From assembly GCA_016699635.1 (NCBI GenBank), contig CP064983.1, forward strand, positions 2,666,001-2,730,000: a DNA stretch of 64,000 nucleotides, read 5' to 3'. Every line of letters starts with the position of its first letter. Position 1 is the stretch's first letter. The stretch comes from Bacteroidota bacterium (GTDB taxonomy: Bacteria; Bacteroidota; Bacteroidia; AKYH767-A; OLB10). This document shows, piece by piece, positions 22,648 to 32,700 of the stretch. Below the pieces are notes generated by a model, which saw only the letters and a list, made by a program, of their open reading frames with translations, ran no database searches and was not told the DNA's origin. A program made the position numbers and the translations under genes.

Positions 22648-23918
22648 TGAGCCCATTAGTAGCATCAATTATTAAAGAGTTTAAAGTCCTTTCGAGAGAT
22701 AAGACCGGACTGCTTTTGATGTTTTTAATGCCTCTTGTACTTGCATTACTTATGACTGTTTTACAAAACAGTGCATTTAAGATTGTCAACGAAAACAAAG
22801 TTGATTTAATGTTAATTAATAATGATTCTAATAGTCTGTTTTTTCAGAATTTTTGTAAAGGCATTGAGCAAACCGGCATGTTTGATTTGAAAATTAATAC
22901 TAAAGAGATATCAAGCAAAAAGTTATCAGAAGATAAAGAGTCAATTGTAGTAGTTACTATACCCAAAGGGTATGCTTATACACTTGATCAGGAAGTAAAA
23001 GCAAAGGCAGAACAGTCATTGCAAATGTTTGGTATGCTTGAGTCAGTTTCAACAAAAGGAATAATAGGAGTAAAAAATATAGAACTGAGTTTTGATCCGG
23101 TACTTCAGGAGTCATATCGTTTTTCAATTAAGTCAACGGTTTTATCTGTAGTCATGGCTATTCAGAATGAAATGTTATTGAAACAACTTTTTTATGATGT
23201 CAATCAATCAGAACCTGATTCTGCTGCATTGAGTAAGATATTACCAAAGCCATTGTTGCTAAGCGAGTCATTAATTAAAGAAAATAGTGTTGCAAACCCA
23301 AATGCAACACAACATAACATACCTGCATGGACAGTATTTGCCATGTTTTTTACTGTGATATCGTTAGGTGGAAACATTGTCAGAGAAAAAAGAAGCGGAA
23401 GTTTTTTACGAATAAAAACTTTGCCCATATCAATTACCCAAATGTTGATTGCTAAACAAGTGGTCTTTTGGATTGTGACAGTTTTACAAACGTTGGTCTT
23501 GTTTTCGATAGGAATTCTAATATTTCCTATGTTGCAATTGCCGCCATTGGTAATTTCATCAGGGTTATTGCCATTGTTTTTGGCTACATTATGTTGTGGG
23601 TTGTGTGCAGTAAGCTTTGCCTTGTGTATTGGTGTTTATTCTGACACGGTTGAGCAGGCTAATGGCTTTGGTGCTGCTTCTGTTGTTATACTGGCAGCAG
23701 TAGGAGGTATTTTTGTTCCATTATTTGCAATGCCTGAAGTTTTTAAGTTAATTGCTAATGTTTCACCATTCAGTTGGGCAATGAAAGCTTACTATTCAGC
23801 AATATTAGAAATATCACCAATTCATAAGCTACTGCTAAATGTTTTACCTTTGCTTTTGCTGACAGCAATCCTTCAGCTTATTGCCTTTATCGGATTAAAA
23901 CGGAAAAATTTATTATGA
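22647..23918 (+). CDS. ABC-2 type transporter permease
   Basis: 423 residues, frame intact. One N-terminal helix (GLLLMFLMPLVLALLMTVL) is followed by a large extracytoplasmic domain of about 180 residues and then five C-terminal helices, including PAWTVFAMFFTVISLGGNIV and VVILAAVGGIFVPLFAMPEV. This is the ABC-2/YhgE-DrrB-like layout used for export of lipids and polyketides. It overlaps the ATPase gene upstream and the ACP gene downstream (ATGA), so ATPase, permease and ACP are translated together. Cargo is inferred to be the dialkylresorcinol or an ester of it. Confidence 0.88.
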   Translation: MSPLVASIIKEFKVLSRDKTGLLLMFLMPLVLALLMTVLQNSAFKIVNENKVDLMLINNDSNSLFFQNFCKGIEQTGMFDLKINTKEISSKKLSEDKESIVVVTIPKGYAYTLDQEVKAKAEQSLQMFGMLESVSTKGIIGVKNIELSFDPVLQESYRFSIKSTVLSVVMAIQNEMLLKQLFYDVNQSEPDSAALSKILPKPLLLSESLIKENSVANPNATQHNIPAWTVFAMFFTVISLGGNIVREKRSGSFLRIKTLPISITQMLIAKQVVFWIVTVLQTLVLFSIGILIFPMLQLPPLVISSGLLPLFLATLCCGLCAVSFALCIGVYSDTVEQANGFGAASVVILAAVGGIFVPLFAMPEVFKLIANVSPFSWAMKAYYSAILEISPIHKLLLNVLPLLLLTAILQLIAFIGLKRKNLL

Positions 23919-24184
23919 CAAAAGAAGAAATTAAGCCAGAGTTAAAGAAACATATTATTAAATATTTAAACCTGCTTGACTTAACACCAGAAAGTATAAA
24001 AGATGACCAACCTCTGTTTGGAGAAGGAGGATTAGGGTTAGATTCAATAGATTCCATTGAACTTATTGTTCTTTTAGAGCGTGAGTATGGTATAAAAATT
24101 ACTGACCCCAAAGAAGGAAGAAAAATTTTGATTGATGTCAATACAATTGCTGATTATATTATTCAGCATAAGTCTGCAAAATAA
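23915..24184 (+). CDS. Acyl carrier protein of the dialkylresorcinol cluster
   Basis: 89 residues of the ACP fold. The phosphopantetheine attachment serine is S44 in GLGLDSIDSIEL, and the flanking acidic helix ELIVLLEREYGIKITDP is typical. The upstream helix LLDLTPESIKDDQPLFGE matches secondary-metabolism ACPs of aryl-polyene/flexirubin type more than the housekeeping AcpP. It overlaps the permease gene by four bases and precedes the ketosynthase by 11. It probably carries acyl chains for the ketosynthase and possibly for the BtrH-like transferase. Confidence 0.9.
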   Translation: MTKEEIKPELKKHIIKYLNLLDLTPESIKDDQPLFGEGGLGLDSIDSIELIVLLEREYGIKITDPKEGRKILIDVNTIADYIIQHKSAK

Positions 24185-24195
24185 TTTTTTGTATT

Positions 24196-25388
24196 GTGGA
24201 GAATGTTTGCATAACAGGAGTTGGTTTGGTTACAGCTGTCGGAAACAATGCAAATGAAACCATCCTTGCTATTCAAAGTGGAAAAACAGGAATAGGTATT
24301 CCAAAATATGTAAAGGCAGATATGCTTCGATGATACCATTTGGAGAAGTAAAATTGTCTGACATGCAGTTAGCCGATGAATTATCAATTAGAAATAAAGT
24401 TGTCAGTCGCACGCAATTACTGGCCCATAAAGTATTTAATGAGGCACTAAATAATAGTGCATTACATATAGATGATTTGAAAAATACGGAAACGTCAATA
24501 GTTGTTTCAAGTACTGTTGGTGGCATGTACCTTACTGATGAATTATATGCAGATTCAAATAATCTTTCTAAAGGTTCTGATTATCTTTCATTGTACGATT
24601 GTGCTTCAATTGGAATTTATTTGCAGCAACTTACCGGAGCAAAAGGTGTGATAAATACTATTAACACAGCTTGTTCGTCCGGGGCAAATGCTTTGATATA
24701 TGGAATGAGGCTATTAAAAAATAAACGTGCTAAAAGAGTTATTGTTGGTGGTGTAGATTGTCTTTCTAAGTTTACAATAAATGGATTTAATGCACTGAAT
24801 ATATTGTCAACAAGAAGTTGCAGACCATTTGATAATAATCGTGATGGATTAAATCTTGGTGAGGGTGCAGGTTTTCTTATACTCGAGTCGTCAGATACAG
24901 CGAAAGAAGAAAAAGTACTTGCTTATATCAAAGGTTATGCTAATTCAAATGATGCTTTTCATCCTTCAGCTTTGAGTGATGAAGGTTTTGGCCCAATGGC
25001 AGCAATGCGTGGTGCGTTGGAATCTGCGGGATTGATGCCTAAAGAAATTAACAGTGTAATTGCCCACGGCACAGGTACACCCAATAATGACAGAGTAGAA
25101 GGATTATCTATAAAAAGAATTTTTGGAGAATCACTGCCACCGGTATGTTCTTTAAAATCTATTTTAGGACATACTTTGGGTGCTGCATCAGCAGTAGAAA
25201 GTGTGCTGGCTGTAATTGGAGTAAGAGATGGCCATGTTTATCCAAGCAGAAATTTCGAAACTCCTGATGAGGAAACCGGTCTTGTACCTAACTTGAATTT
25301 CAAGAAAGAAAAGATAAAGCATAGTCTTCTTAATTCATTTGGATTTGGAGGTAATTGTAGCTCATTAATTTTTTCCTCTGTAAATTGA
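24196..25388 (+). CDS. FabF-like beta-ketoacyl-ACP synthase (one frameshift)
   Basis: Elongating ketosynthase of about 397 residues. The nucleophile is in NTACSSGANALIYG, and the two histidines are in AHGTGTPNNDRVEG and LGHTLGAASAVESV. I choose the GTG at 24196 because it gives ENVCITGVGLVTAVGNNANE, the usual family start. The frame breaks near 24318 and one added base joins PKYVKGRYASMIPFG to the rest. It likely extends acyl chains on the neighbouring ACP. It is the last pathway gene; obgE follows after 30 bases. The dehydratase, reductase, tyrosine-ammonia-lyase-type and coupling genes expected of a full flexirubin cluster are absent here. Confidence 0.87.
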
Positions 25389-25418
25389 AAATAGAACAGT
25401 TTAAAACAGTTAAATTAA

Positions 25419-26429
25419 ATGGAGAAAAATTTTGTTGATTATGTTAAAATTTGTTGCCGTTCAGGAGCAGGAGGTCCGGGCTATGTACATTTTCACAGAG
25501 ATAAAAAGACCGCAAAAGGTGGACCTGACGGGGGCGATGGTGGACGAGGAGGACATATTATTGTGCGGGGTAACAAACAACTTTGGACTTTATTGCATTT
25601 GAAATATCGTAAACATATACTTGCAGATGCAGGACAAAAGGGAGGTAATGCATTACGTACAGGTGCTGATGGTAAAGATGAGATTCTTGAAGTACCAATA
25701 GGAACCATTGCAAGAGATTTTGAAACCAATAAATTTTTGTTTGAAATAGAAGAAGATGGGCAGGAAGTGATATTGGCAAGAGGAGGGAGAGGAGGCAAGG
25801 GAAATGCTTTTTTCAAAACATCTACATTACAAACTCCACGTCATGCGCAACCCGGTGGCGAAGGTATTGAAGAATGGAAAATTTTGGAGTTAAAACTTAT
25901 GGCAGATGTTGGGTTGGTTGGTTTTCCAAATGCAGGAAAATCTACACTACTTTCTGTTGTGTCTGCTGCCAAACCAGAAATTGCAGACTATCCATTTACA
26001 ACCTTAGTTCCTAATCTGGGCATGGTCTATTATCATGATGACAGGTCGTTTGTGATGGCTGACATTCCAGGAATTATTGAAGGTGCACATACCGGAAAAG
26101 GGTTGGGGTTAAGATTTTTAAGACATATTGAGCGTAATTCAATACTGTTATTTTTGATTGCTGCAGATGCAAAAAGTATTAAAGAAGAGTATAAAATACT
26201 TAAGAACGAACTACGTCAGCATAATCCTGAATTGTTGGATAAAAGAAGGGTTATTGCCATCACAAAATCGGATATGTTGGATGAGGAGTTGTTGAAAGAA
26301 TTGAAAAAAGAAGTACCTAATGACAAAAATCCCGGAGGAGGCAAAGTGCCTGTAGTTTTTATTTCGTCTGTTGCGAATTTTAATATTGATAAACTTAAAG
26401 ATGTTTTGTGGAAAGAACTTAATTCATGA
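25419..26429 (+). CDS. obgE: GTPase ObgE/CgtA
   Basis: Essential ribosome-associated GTPase, active in 50S assembly and stress control. The glycine-rich Obg fold (GGPDGGDGGRGGHIIV, GRGGKGNAFF, TPRHAQPGGEG) fills residues 1-158. The G domain follows with GFPNAGKST (G1), DYPFTTLVPN (G2), ADIPGIIEGAHTGKGLG (G3) and TKSDM (G4). 336 residues, intact. It overlaps the PAP2 gene by four bases and may be read from the same transcript as the pathway genes, which would be an odd coupling of housekeeping and pigment genes. Confidence 0.96.
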   Translation: MEKNFVDYVKICCRSGAGGPGYVHFHRDKKTAKGGPDGGDGGRGGHIIVRGNKQLWTLLHLKYRKHILADAGQKGGNALRTGADGKDEILEVPIGTIARDFETNKFLFEIEEDGQEVILARGGRGGKGNAFFKTSTLQTPRHAQPGGEGIEEWKILELKLMADVGLVGFPNAGKSTLLSVVSAAKPEIADYPFTTLVPNLGMVYYHDDRSFVMADIPGIIEGAHTGKGLGLRFLRHIERNSILLFLIAADAKSIKEEYKILKNELRQHNPELLDKRRVIAITKSDMLDEELLKELKKEVPNDKNPGGGKVPVVFISSVANFNIDKLKDVLWKELNS

Positions 26430-26989
26430 TTGAGCAGATAAAAGAATTTGATACAAATTTATTCTTATGGCTGAACTCAATACATAGTCCGGCCATGGAT
26501 TCTTTTTTCTTTGCTATTACCAATCGCTTTGTATGGATTCCGGTTTATCTGATTTTACTTTTTTTGCTAATAAAGAAGAAAAAAAATAAAACATGGAGCA
26601 TACTGTTGTTTATTGTTATATTAATTATCTGCAGTGATCAGCTTTCTGTTTTGATAAAAGAAAATGTAATGCGTTATAGACCTTGTCATAATCTGAATAT
26701 TCAGGGTGTAGTACATACAGTTAATAATAAATGTGGAGGCAAATATGGTTTTGTATCATCTCATGCAACAAATACAATGGCTTTGTTTGCGTTTCTTGTA
26801 TTGTCAGTTTTTAAAAAAGAAAGAATAGTTATTGCTCTATTGGCAATCTATGTCTTATTAGTTTCATATAGCAGAGTATATTTAGGGGTGCATTATCCGT
26901 TTGATATTTTAGGTGGATGGATTACAGGTTTGGCAGTAGCATTAGTTTTGTATTATTTTGTATATAATAAATTATTCAATCAGCCTTAA
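26426..26989 (+). CDS. PAP2-family membrane phosphatase
   Basis: 187 residues, several membrane helices. The three phosphatase motifs are present: KENVMRYRP (C1), SSHATN (C2) and SRVYLGVHYPFDILGG (C3), with the catalytic histidines in C2 and C3. The family removes phosphate from lipid phosphates, including undecaprenyl diphosphate and phosphatidylglycerol phosphate; which lipid is used here is unclear. The ATG overlaps the obgE stop (ATGA). Confidence 0.88.
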   Translation: MIEQIKEFDTNLFLWLNSIHSPAMDSFFFAITNRFVWIPVYLILLFLLIKKKKNKTWSILLFIVILIICSDQLSVLIKENVMRYRPCHNLNIQGVVHTVNNKCGGKYGFVSSHATNTMALFAFLVLSVFKKERIVIALLAIYVLLVSYSRVYLGVHYPFDILGGWITGLAVALVLYYFVYNKLFNQP

Positions 26990-27024
26990 TATAGGCATAT
27001 AGATTATGCTTTTAGTGATTTAAT

Positions 27025-27399
27025 ATGAGGACAATTTTAACAATAGGTTTTGGTAGTTTTATAGGCGGCATGATTCGATACATGCTCTCACTTTTTATTC
27101 AATCCAAGACAGTTTCAGAATTTCCGGTCGGCACCTTGCTTGTAAATATTATCGGGTGCTTTTTAATTGGCGTTGTGTATAGCTTTGCCGAACAAGGTAA
27201 AATGGCAGTAGAGTGGCGCTTATTTATTGCTACAGGAATACTTGGTGGGTTTACAACGTTTTCAGCTTTTTCAATGGAGTCGTTTATGATGTTGCGTAAT
27301 GGTTATTATGGAATGATGACTGTATATGTTTTTCTAAGTTTGGCTATTGGTATATCTGCTACAATAGGTGGTTTTTTATTGGTAAGAACTCTTAATTGA
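27025..27399 (+). CDS. crcB: Fluoride channel CrcB/Fluc
   Basis: 124 residues with four hydrophobic helices. GSFIGGMIRYMLS, GTLLVNIIGCFLIG and GGFTTFSAFSMES are signature segments of Fluc channels, which work as dual-topology dimers to expel fluoride. A single copy is sufficient for a homodimer. The preceding 35 bases are too short for a fluoride riboswitch, so no specific regulation is visible. Confidence 0.93.
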   Translation: MRTILTIGFGSFIGGMIRYMLSLFIQSKTVSEFPVGTLLVNIIGCFLIGVVYSFAEQGKMAVEWRLFIATGILGGFTTFSAFSMESFMMLRNGYYGMMTVYVFLSLAIGISATIGGFLLVRTLN

Positions 27400-27452
27400 T
27401 AGTTAAGGAATAAGTGTAATTTTTGATATTTGATGCTTATAATGGTTGTGTT

Positions 27453-28088
27453 TTATTTTGCATAGGCCTGCCAACAGGCAACTATCAACGTATATAAGCC
27501 AATTCCAAGTAATGCCATGCCTGTAATCCTATTGAGCCAGGTGAGTAAATTTATTGTCAATATAGATTTTAATTTATGTGCAATGTAGGCTTTAAATAGA
27601 TCAAAAGAGAAGAGTGTGATTAAAATAGAACCGTAAAACAACAAAAGGTGATGAATGGTGTAGTGCTCTTTTACAGAAACCGTTCCCGAAACACCAATCC
27701 AGAAAAATAGCACAGAAGGATTCATGGAATTAATCATAAATCCTTTTAAAATATAAAGACTCTTGCTATCTGTTTTTTCGTTTACTGTTATAGCTTCAGC
27801 AGGAATACTATTTCTTTTAAGTATTAAAGCTATTCCAAAACCGATAAGCAAAATTCCTGAAATTATTCCTGCTATAAATCTGTGATTGTTGAGTAGTAGA
27901 ATAAAATTACTTCCAAAGTAGGCTATGAAAATAAAAAGTGTATCACTAATGAGTACACCTATTGCCACTCTACTTGCATAGCTAAAGCCTTTGCGTAAGC
28001 TGATGTTTATGATGAGAAAAAAAACCGGTCCGGCAAGAATTGCCAGAAAGCAACCTAACAGAAATCCACTTATTACAGGCTCAATCAA
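27453..28088 (-). CDS. LysE/RhtB-family exporter
   Basis: 211 residues with six predicted helices. The start GFLLGCFLAILAGPVFFLII and the basic loop RKGFSYASRVAIGVLISD are typical of LysE-type exporters of amino acids and their derivatives; MINSMNPSVLFFWIG is the conserved central motif. The substrate cannot be predicted. Convergent with crcB; the GH3-family gene ends 20 bases away from its start on the same strand. Confidence 0.85.
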   Translation of the reverse strand: MIEPVISGFLLGCFLAILAGPVFFLIINISLRKGFSYASRVAIGVLISDTLFIFIAYFGSNFILLLNNHRFIAGIISGILLIGFGIALILKRNSIPAEAITVNEKTDSKSLYILKGFMINSMNPSVLFFWIGVSGTVSVKEHYTIHHLLLFYGSILITLFSFDLFKAYIAHKLKSILTINLLTWLNRITGMALLGIGLYTLIVACWQAYAK

Positions 28089-28107
28089 AATTGTAGTTTA
28101 TAAAAAA

Positions 28108-29655
28108 TTAAACTGCTTGATTTATGTTCTTATGTTGTGATGCAACAAACTTTTCCCAATCCTCAAAAACTTTATTTTTCATTACTCTGGGAAATTTATT
28201 TTGTGCACCAATTTTGCCTTGTAGCTCCATCCATTTGTAAAACCAAGATGTTGGAATTATTTCAACAAAAATTTCTTTCAATGCACTTCTTCTCTCAACC
28301 CTATAATCATCATTAAGAATTTTCAGTTTTTCGTCAATAAGCTTTTTCAGATTCTCTGAGTCATTATAAGTATCACAACCAATATACCATTTGTGTGCGA
28401 ATAAAGATTGATAGGGGATACCTGCAACACCAAATTCAGGGATATCAATATTCAATTCATCAGAAACAAGTTCAATTGCTCTGTTCATGTTGTCAACAGA
28501 CAGGTGTTCACCACATAAACTCAGATAGTGTTTTGTTCTACCGATAATCTGAATTTCACATTTTTCTAAATTAGTAAATGTAATTACATCACCAATTAAA
28601 TAACGCCATGCACCGGAACAAGTTGTTAATAATATCGCATAAGGTTCATTGGCCTTAACTTCGTTTAGTAATAAAGTTTTCGGTTTGTGTTTTAATTCAC
28701 CATCAGCATCAAAATTATCTTCGTTAAATGGTATGAACTCATAAAATATTCCATTGTTAACGAGAAGTCTCATACCTCTTGTGTTTGGCTCATCCTGATA
28801 GGCAATAAATCCTTCTGATGCTAAATAGGTTTCTATGTAATAAATTTGTTTCCCTAAGAGTTTGCTAAATCCTTTTTTATAAGGCTCGAAGGAGACACCA
28901 CCGTGAACATAAATTTCAAGGTTGGGCCACAGTTCGTGAATATTTTTAAGCTTGTAATGGTCAAGTATTTTTTCAATCAAAAGTTGAACCCAGGCAGGAA
29001 CACCTACAATAATACCTATGTCCCAATCTTTTGCCTTGTGCGTTATTTCATCAAGTTTTGCATGCCAATCTTTTTCTCTGGATATTTTTCTGCCAGGCTT
29101 ATAAAAATGTTGAAACCAAAATGGAATCTGACTTGCTGTGATTCCACTAAGATCGCCTTCAAAATAACTGCCTTGCTGATGTAAGTGTGTACTACCGCCT
29201 AACATTAATATACCTTTTTCAAAAGTTGAGAAAGGCAGGTCGTATTTAGATAAAGAAAGAATCTGTTTTAAGCTGGCTTTTTGAATGGCTTTCGACATAT
29301 CCTTTGTTACGGGAATATGTTTGCTTGATGAACCCGAAGTGCCGGAACTTAATGCAAAGTAACGAACCTTGCCGGGCCAACAAACATTTTCCTGATCATG
29401 TAAACTTTTATTCCACCAATTTGAAAAAATTGAATTGTAGTCATGAACTGGAACTGCTGCCCTGAATTTAGTTACAAAATTTTTATTCCCCAGCATACCT
29501 TGAAAGTTGTAAGCTTCACCAAACATGGTAAACTGGGCTTTTCTTATCAACTTTTTCAGTACACGTTTCTGAGAAATAAAAGGAGAAAAGGGTACAATCT
29601 CAATTTTTCCTCTGAGATCAATACTTGCCTTAATTATTCTGCCTATCAAAGTCAT
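28108..29655 (-). CDS. GH3-family acyl-adenylate enzyme
   Basis: 515 residues, intact. GH3 enzymes activate a carboxylic acid with ATP and join it to an amino acid or other amine. The ATP-binding motif is in YFALSSGTSGSSSKHIPVT, the second motif in YIETYLASEGFIAYQ, and the third in YLIGDVITFTNLEKC. The C-terminal half holds HLSVDNMNRAIELV. Best known from plant auxin and jasmonate conjugation, the family is common in Bacteroidota, where its substrates are mostly unknown. It lies a few kb from the dialkylresorcinol cluster but on the opposite strand; a link is only a suggestion. Confidence 0.87.
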   Translation of the reverse strand: MTLIGRIIKASIDLRGKIEIVPFSPFISQKRVLKKLIRKAQFTMFGEAYNFQGMLGNKNFVTKFRAAVPVHDYNSIFSNWWNKSLHDQENVCWPGKVRYFALSSGTSGSSSKHIPVTKDMSKAIQKASLKQILSLSKYDLPFSTFEKGILMLGGSTHLHQQGSYFEGDLSGITASQIPFWFQHFYKPGRKISREKDWHAKLDEITHKAKDWDIGIIVGVPAWVQLLIEKILDHYKLKNIHELWPNLEIYVHGGVSFEPYKKGFSKLLGKQIYYIETYLASEGFIAYQDEPNTRGMRLLVNNGIFYEFIPFNEDNFDADGELKHKPKTLLLNEVKANEPYAILLTTCSGAWRYLIGDVITFTNLEKCEIQIIGRTKHYLSLCGEHLSVDNMNRAIELVSDELNIDIPEFGVAGIPYQSLFAHKWYIGCDTYNDSENLKKLIDEKLKILNDDYRVERRSALKEIFVEIIPTSWFYKWMELQGKIGAQNKFPRVMKNKVFEDWEKFVASQHKNINQAV

Positions 29656-29705
29656 GCTAAAATGTTTGCAAGGCTAAAAATAGGAAATACTTTGAAATGC
29701 AATAA

Positions 29706-29733
29706 AAAAACCCATGAATTGACATGGGTTTTT
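29706..29733 (-). terminator. Intrinsic terminator after the giant T9SS gene
   Basis: AAAAACCCATG-AATTGA-CATGGGTTTTT, an 11-bp stem with a 6-base loop. On the minus strand it is followed by a run of Ts (seven in all), 18 bases after the gene's stop. It separates this gene from the GH3 gene. Confidence 0.88.
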
Positions 29734-29751
29734 ATTAAATTGTACTTATTC

Positions 29752-32700
29752 TTAGTTGACCAAGAATTTTCTGCCTTGGGTTACCTGATTGTCGTTAATA
29801 ATCTGGAAGTAATATAATCCCTTTGCAAGGTTTATAGGTAGGCGAACTGAATTCACTCCCGTTGAAAGCGAAACTTCTTCTTTAAAAATTAAAGCTCCTT
29901 TTAAGTCGAATAAAGTTATTTCTGCTTTTATATTATCGGGACTTGAAACGATAGAGTTAACAATATCTTCAACTTGGTTTACAGACAATAATTTAAACTC
30001 ATCATTTTGACATGATGGTGCATAAATTGTTTTTAAATCATGCATGGTTCCATTAAAATCATATTGTCTGAGTCTATAGTATGCAGCAATGCCATCATCG
30101 GTTGAAACTTCATAGTTCTTAGAATCATTTACTGTGCCACTGCCTTCAATTTTACGGAATAATGTAAACTCAGTGCCATCTGCACTTTTCTCAAGAGTGA
30201 AGAAGTCATTATTAAGTTCAGAAGCAGTTGTCCATTTAATCTGATGATGGTTCTTTACACAATTAGCATAAAAGGAAAGTAGTTCTACAGGTAGTGGCGT
30301 GTTTTGATTTACTAATACCCACCAATCATTTGTAACGGAAACTCCTGTAGCTGTTACTGTTCTTATTGGACCTGCAGAGGCATAAGCCTGAGCGCCCTGA
30401 AATGGATTATCCCAGAATCCACCTACGTAATTATAATGTTGTGCTTTATATGGACCTGCTATTGCTGGAAATTCAGCAACAGGAGCAGAGAAAACTGCAT
30501 TGAATGTAGTGCTTGTGCCTGATTGATTTATTTTCCAAAAACGATCTACACAATCTGCGCTATTGTCAGCACCGGTAGCAACGGAATTAACGTGACCTAC
30601 GCCAGGAGGATAAGGAAGGTTTGCCGGGCTTGTTTTAAATGTTGATGCTGTTATGAATCCAGCATTACCTCCTGTTGAAGTAACGGTTAAAGGTATGTAG
30701 GTTGTTGGGTCTAATCCAAATGGGAATATGTGTGGTGTATTGTCAGCAGCAAACATCCATTTGACATTACTTGCGCCATCATAAGTTTCGGCTCGTATGT
30801 ATCCGGCTACCCTGGTGATAGAGGTGTTAGGGCTATTTTCAATTATAATTGTTCTTCCTCCATTGGTAGGATCATTATCATCATCAAGACGCAACTGACC
30901 TGCAGTTAATTTTAATTGATTTCTGACGTTAACTGTGCCATTGCTTGTAGGATAAACATACTCTGTATTTGGGTCACCACCAAAGTTTATTTCGAGCACA
31001 CCATATTTTTGGTTGCCGCCAACAGCATTACCCATTCCAATTCCGGTAATAATCTGATTGTCATCACCGAAATATTCTACTGTACTGGACGAAGAAAGTA
31101 GAAATCCCATATTGCCGCTTGAATTGATAGCAGCAGAACTAAATCCTGAATAGAATCCATTGGTATGTTGAATACGTATTCTTGATCCACTAGCACCTTG
31201 CACGGTACTTTTTAGAAAATTTCCTGTAGTATAAACAGAGCTATTATTTCTTAATGTAAAAGTAGCACCTGATGAAACATAAAGCATCGGTAACGTTTGT
31301 CCGGCAAATTCTTCAACATAAGAAGTCAACTGCACATCTCCGGAAATTACTTCTAAAGTTGTACCATTGACAACAGTAAGAACAGTGTGATCTACAGTAT
31401 GGCCATTTAAACGAGTAAATAATGTAGTTCCTGTACGTGCAAAATCTAATGCACCGCGTGAAGCAATTGTTCCTGCACCATTGCGTTTAATTGTTCCGGA
31501 AGGGCCAAGAAGAACGTTAGGGCTTTTAATCGTTAAACTCTGTACAGTTGGGTTTAAAGTATTGTTAACAAAATTGATTGTGCCACCGGAATGTACAAAA
31601 TCACCTGTATTATCGTCATCACTGTTAATTGTAACTGTAGTCGTAATAGGAGGGATAGTTGCATTGTTTGTATAGAAAAAATTGCCGTTTGTCATATTAA
31701 ATCCACCTAAAACATTAATGATAATAGGATTATAAGCAGAGTTGCTTTTCAACCTTAATGTGCCTCCTGAAATAATCAGGTCTCCGTGTATTGTTCCTGC
31801 TAAATCACCTCTGCCGGCAGAAAAATTATTTATTCCATTGTTACAGGTTAAATTACCTCCGACAGTTATATTCACATTATGTGTGGTTGTAATAACAGCA
31901 CTAGGATAATTATTAAAACTGTTATTCCCGTTGTCAAATGTTAAATTTGCTCCAATGCTGATTAATTCGTTACCTTGAGTTACACTGGAATAGAAAGTGC
32001 CGTTAGCACCTCCGAAATACATATCTCCTGTAACGGTAAGTTTTAATGGAGAAGTGTTACTATAAACCGGATGTAGGTAGGGGATAAAACTTACTAAGTT
32101 TGTAACAGCAGTATAATTTACATTGAAATCACCATTTACAGTACAAATAACACTGTCGTTTGCAGCATTGTATTGAATGTAATTGCCTCCAGAAAAGCTA
32201 AATCCTCCAAGAGTAAAAATACTTTTTCCGGCTGTAAAAATGTTGGTTGCATGTGTGCCTTTAAAGAATCCTCCTGATTGGTTTAAGGTTCCATCAACGG
32301 TAAATGTATTACGACCTGTTCCGTCCTGAATACCATAAAATGCACCAGCACTTTGATTAAAATTACCTGCAACATAAAATTCAAGGTTTCCATTGTTGAG
32401 GTATGTTCCACAAACTCCCTGATTAGCTGCTGTTCCGGAATTCATCAGATTAAAATCGCCTAGTACCCTAATAAATGTATTGCCTGCACCGGAATTACCT
32501 CTAAAAAAGTTTGCCGGGTTTGTAGAATTAAAAATAAAACTTCTTGTAACGGCAATTGAGTCAATTGCATTAGAACTTGCATTGGCTTGCACATTCATTG
32601 AGCCACCATTCAGAAATAAATTTGAGCCGATTTCAATATTAACTATCCCAATGTTGTTGGCAACAACAAAATTAACTGATGCAGATGATGAGTTTAAGTC

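Noticed and set aside
18438..24500. Programmed ribosomal frameshifting in the dialkylresorcinol genes
   Set aside because: The shifts differ in direction and site, lack a common slippery heptamer with a following structure, and match the homopolymer-error pattern seen in housekeeping genes.
26990..27024. A fluoride riboswitch before crcB
   Set aside because: Only 35 bases separate it from the preceding gene, too few for the aptamer, and no matching motif was seen.
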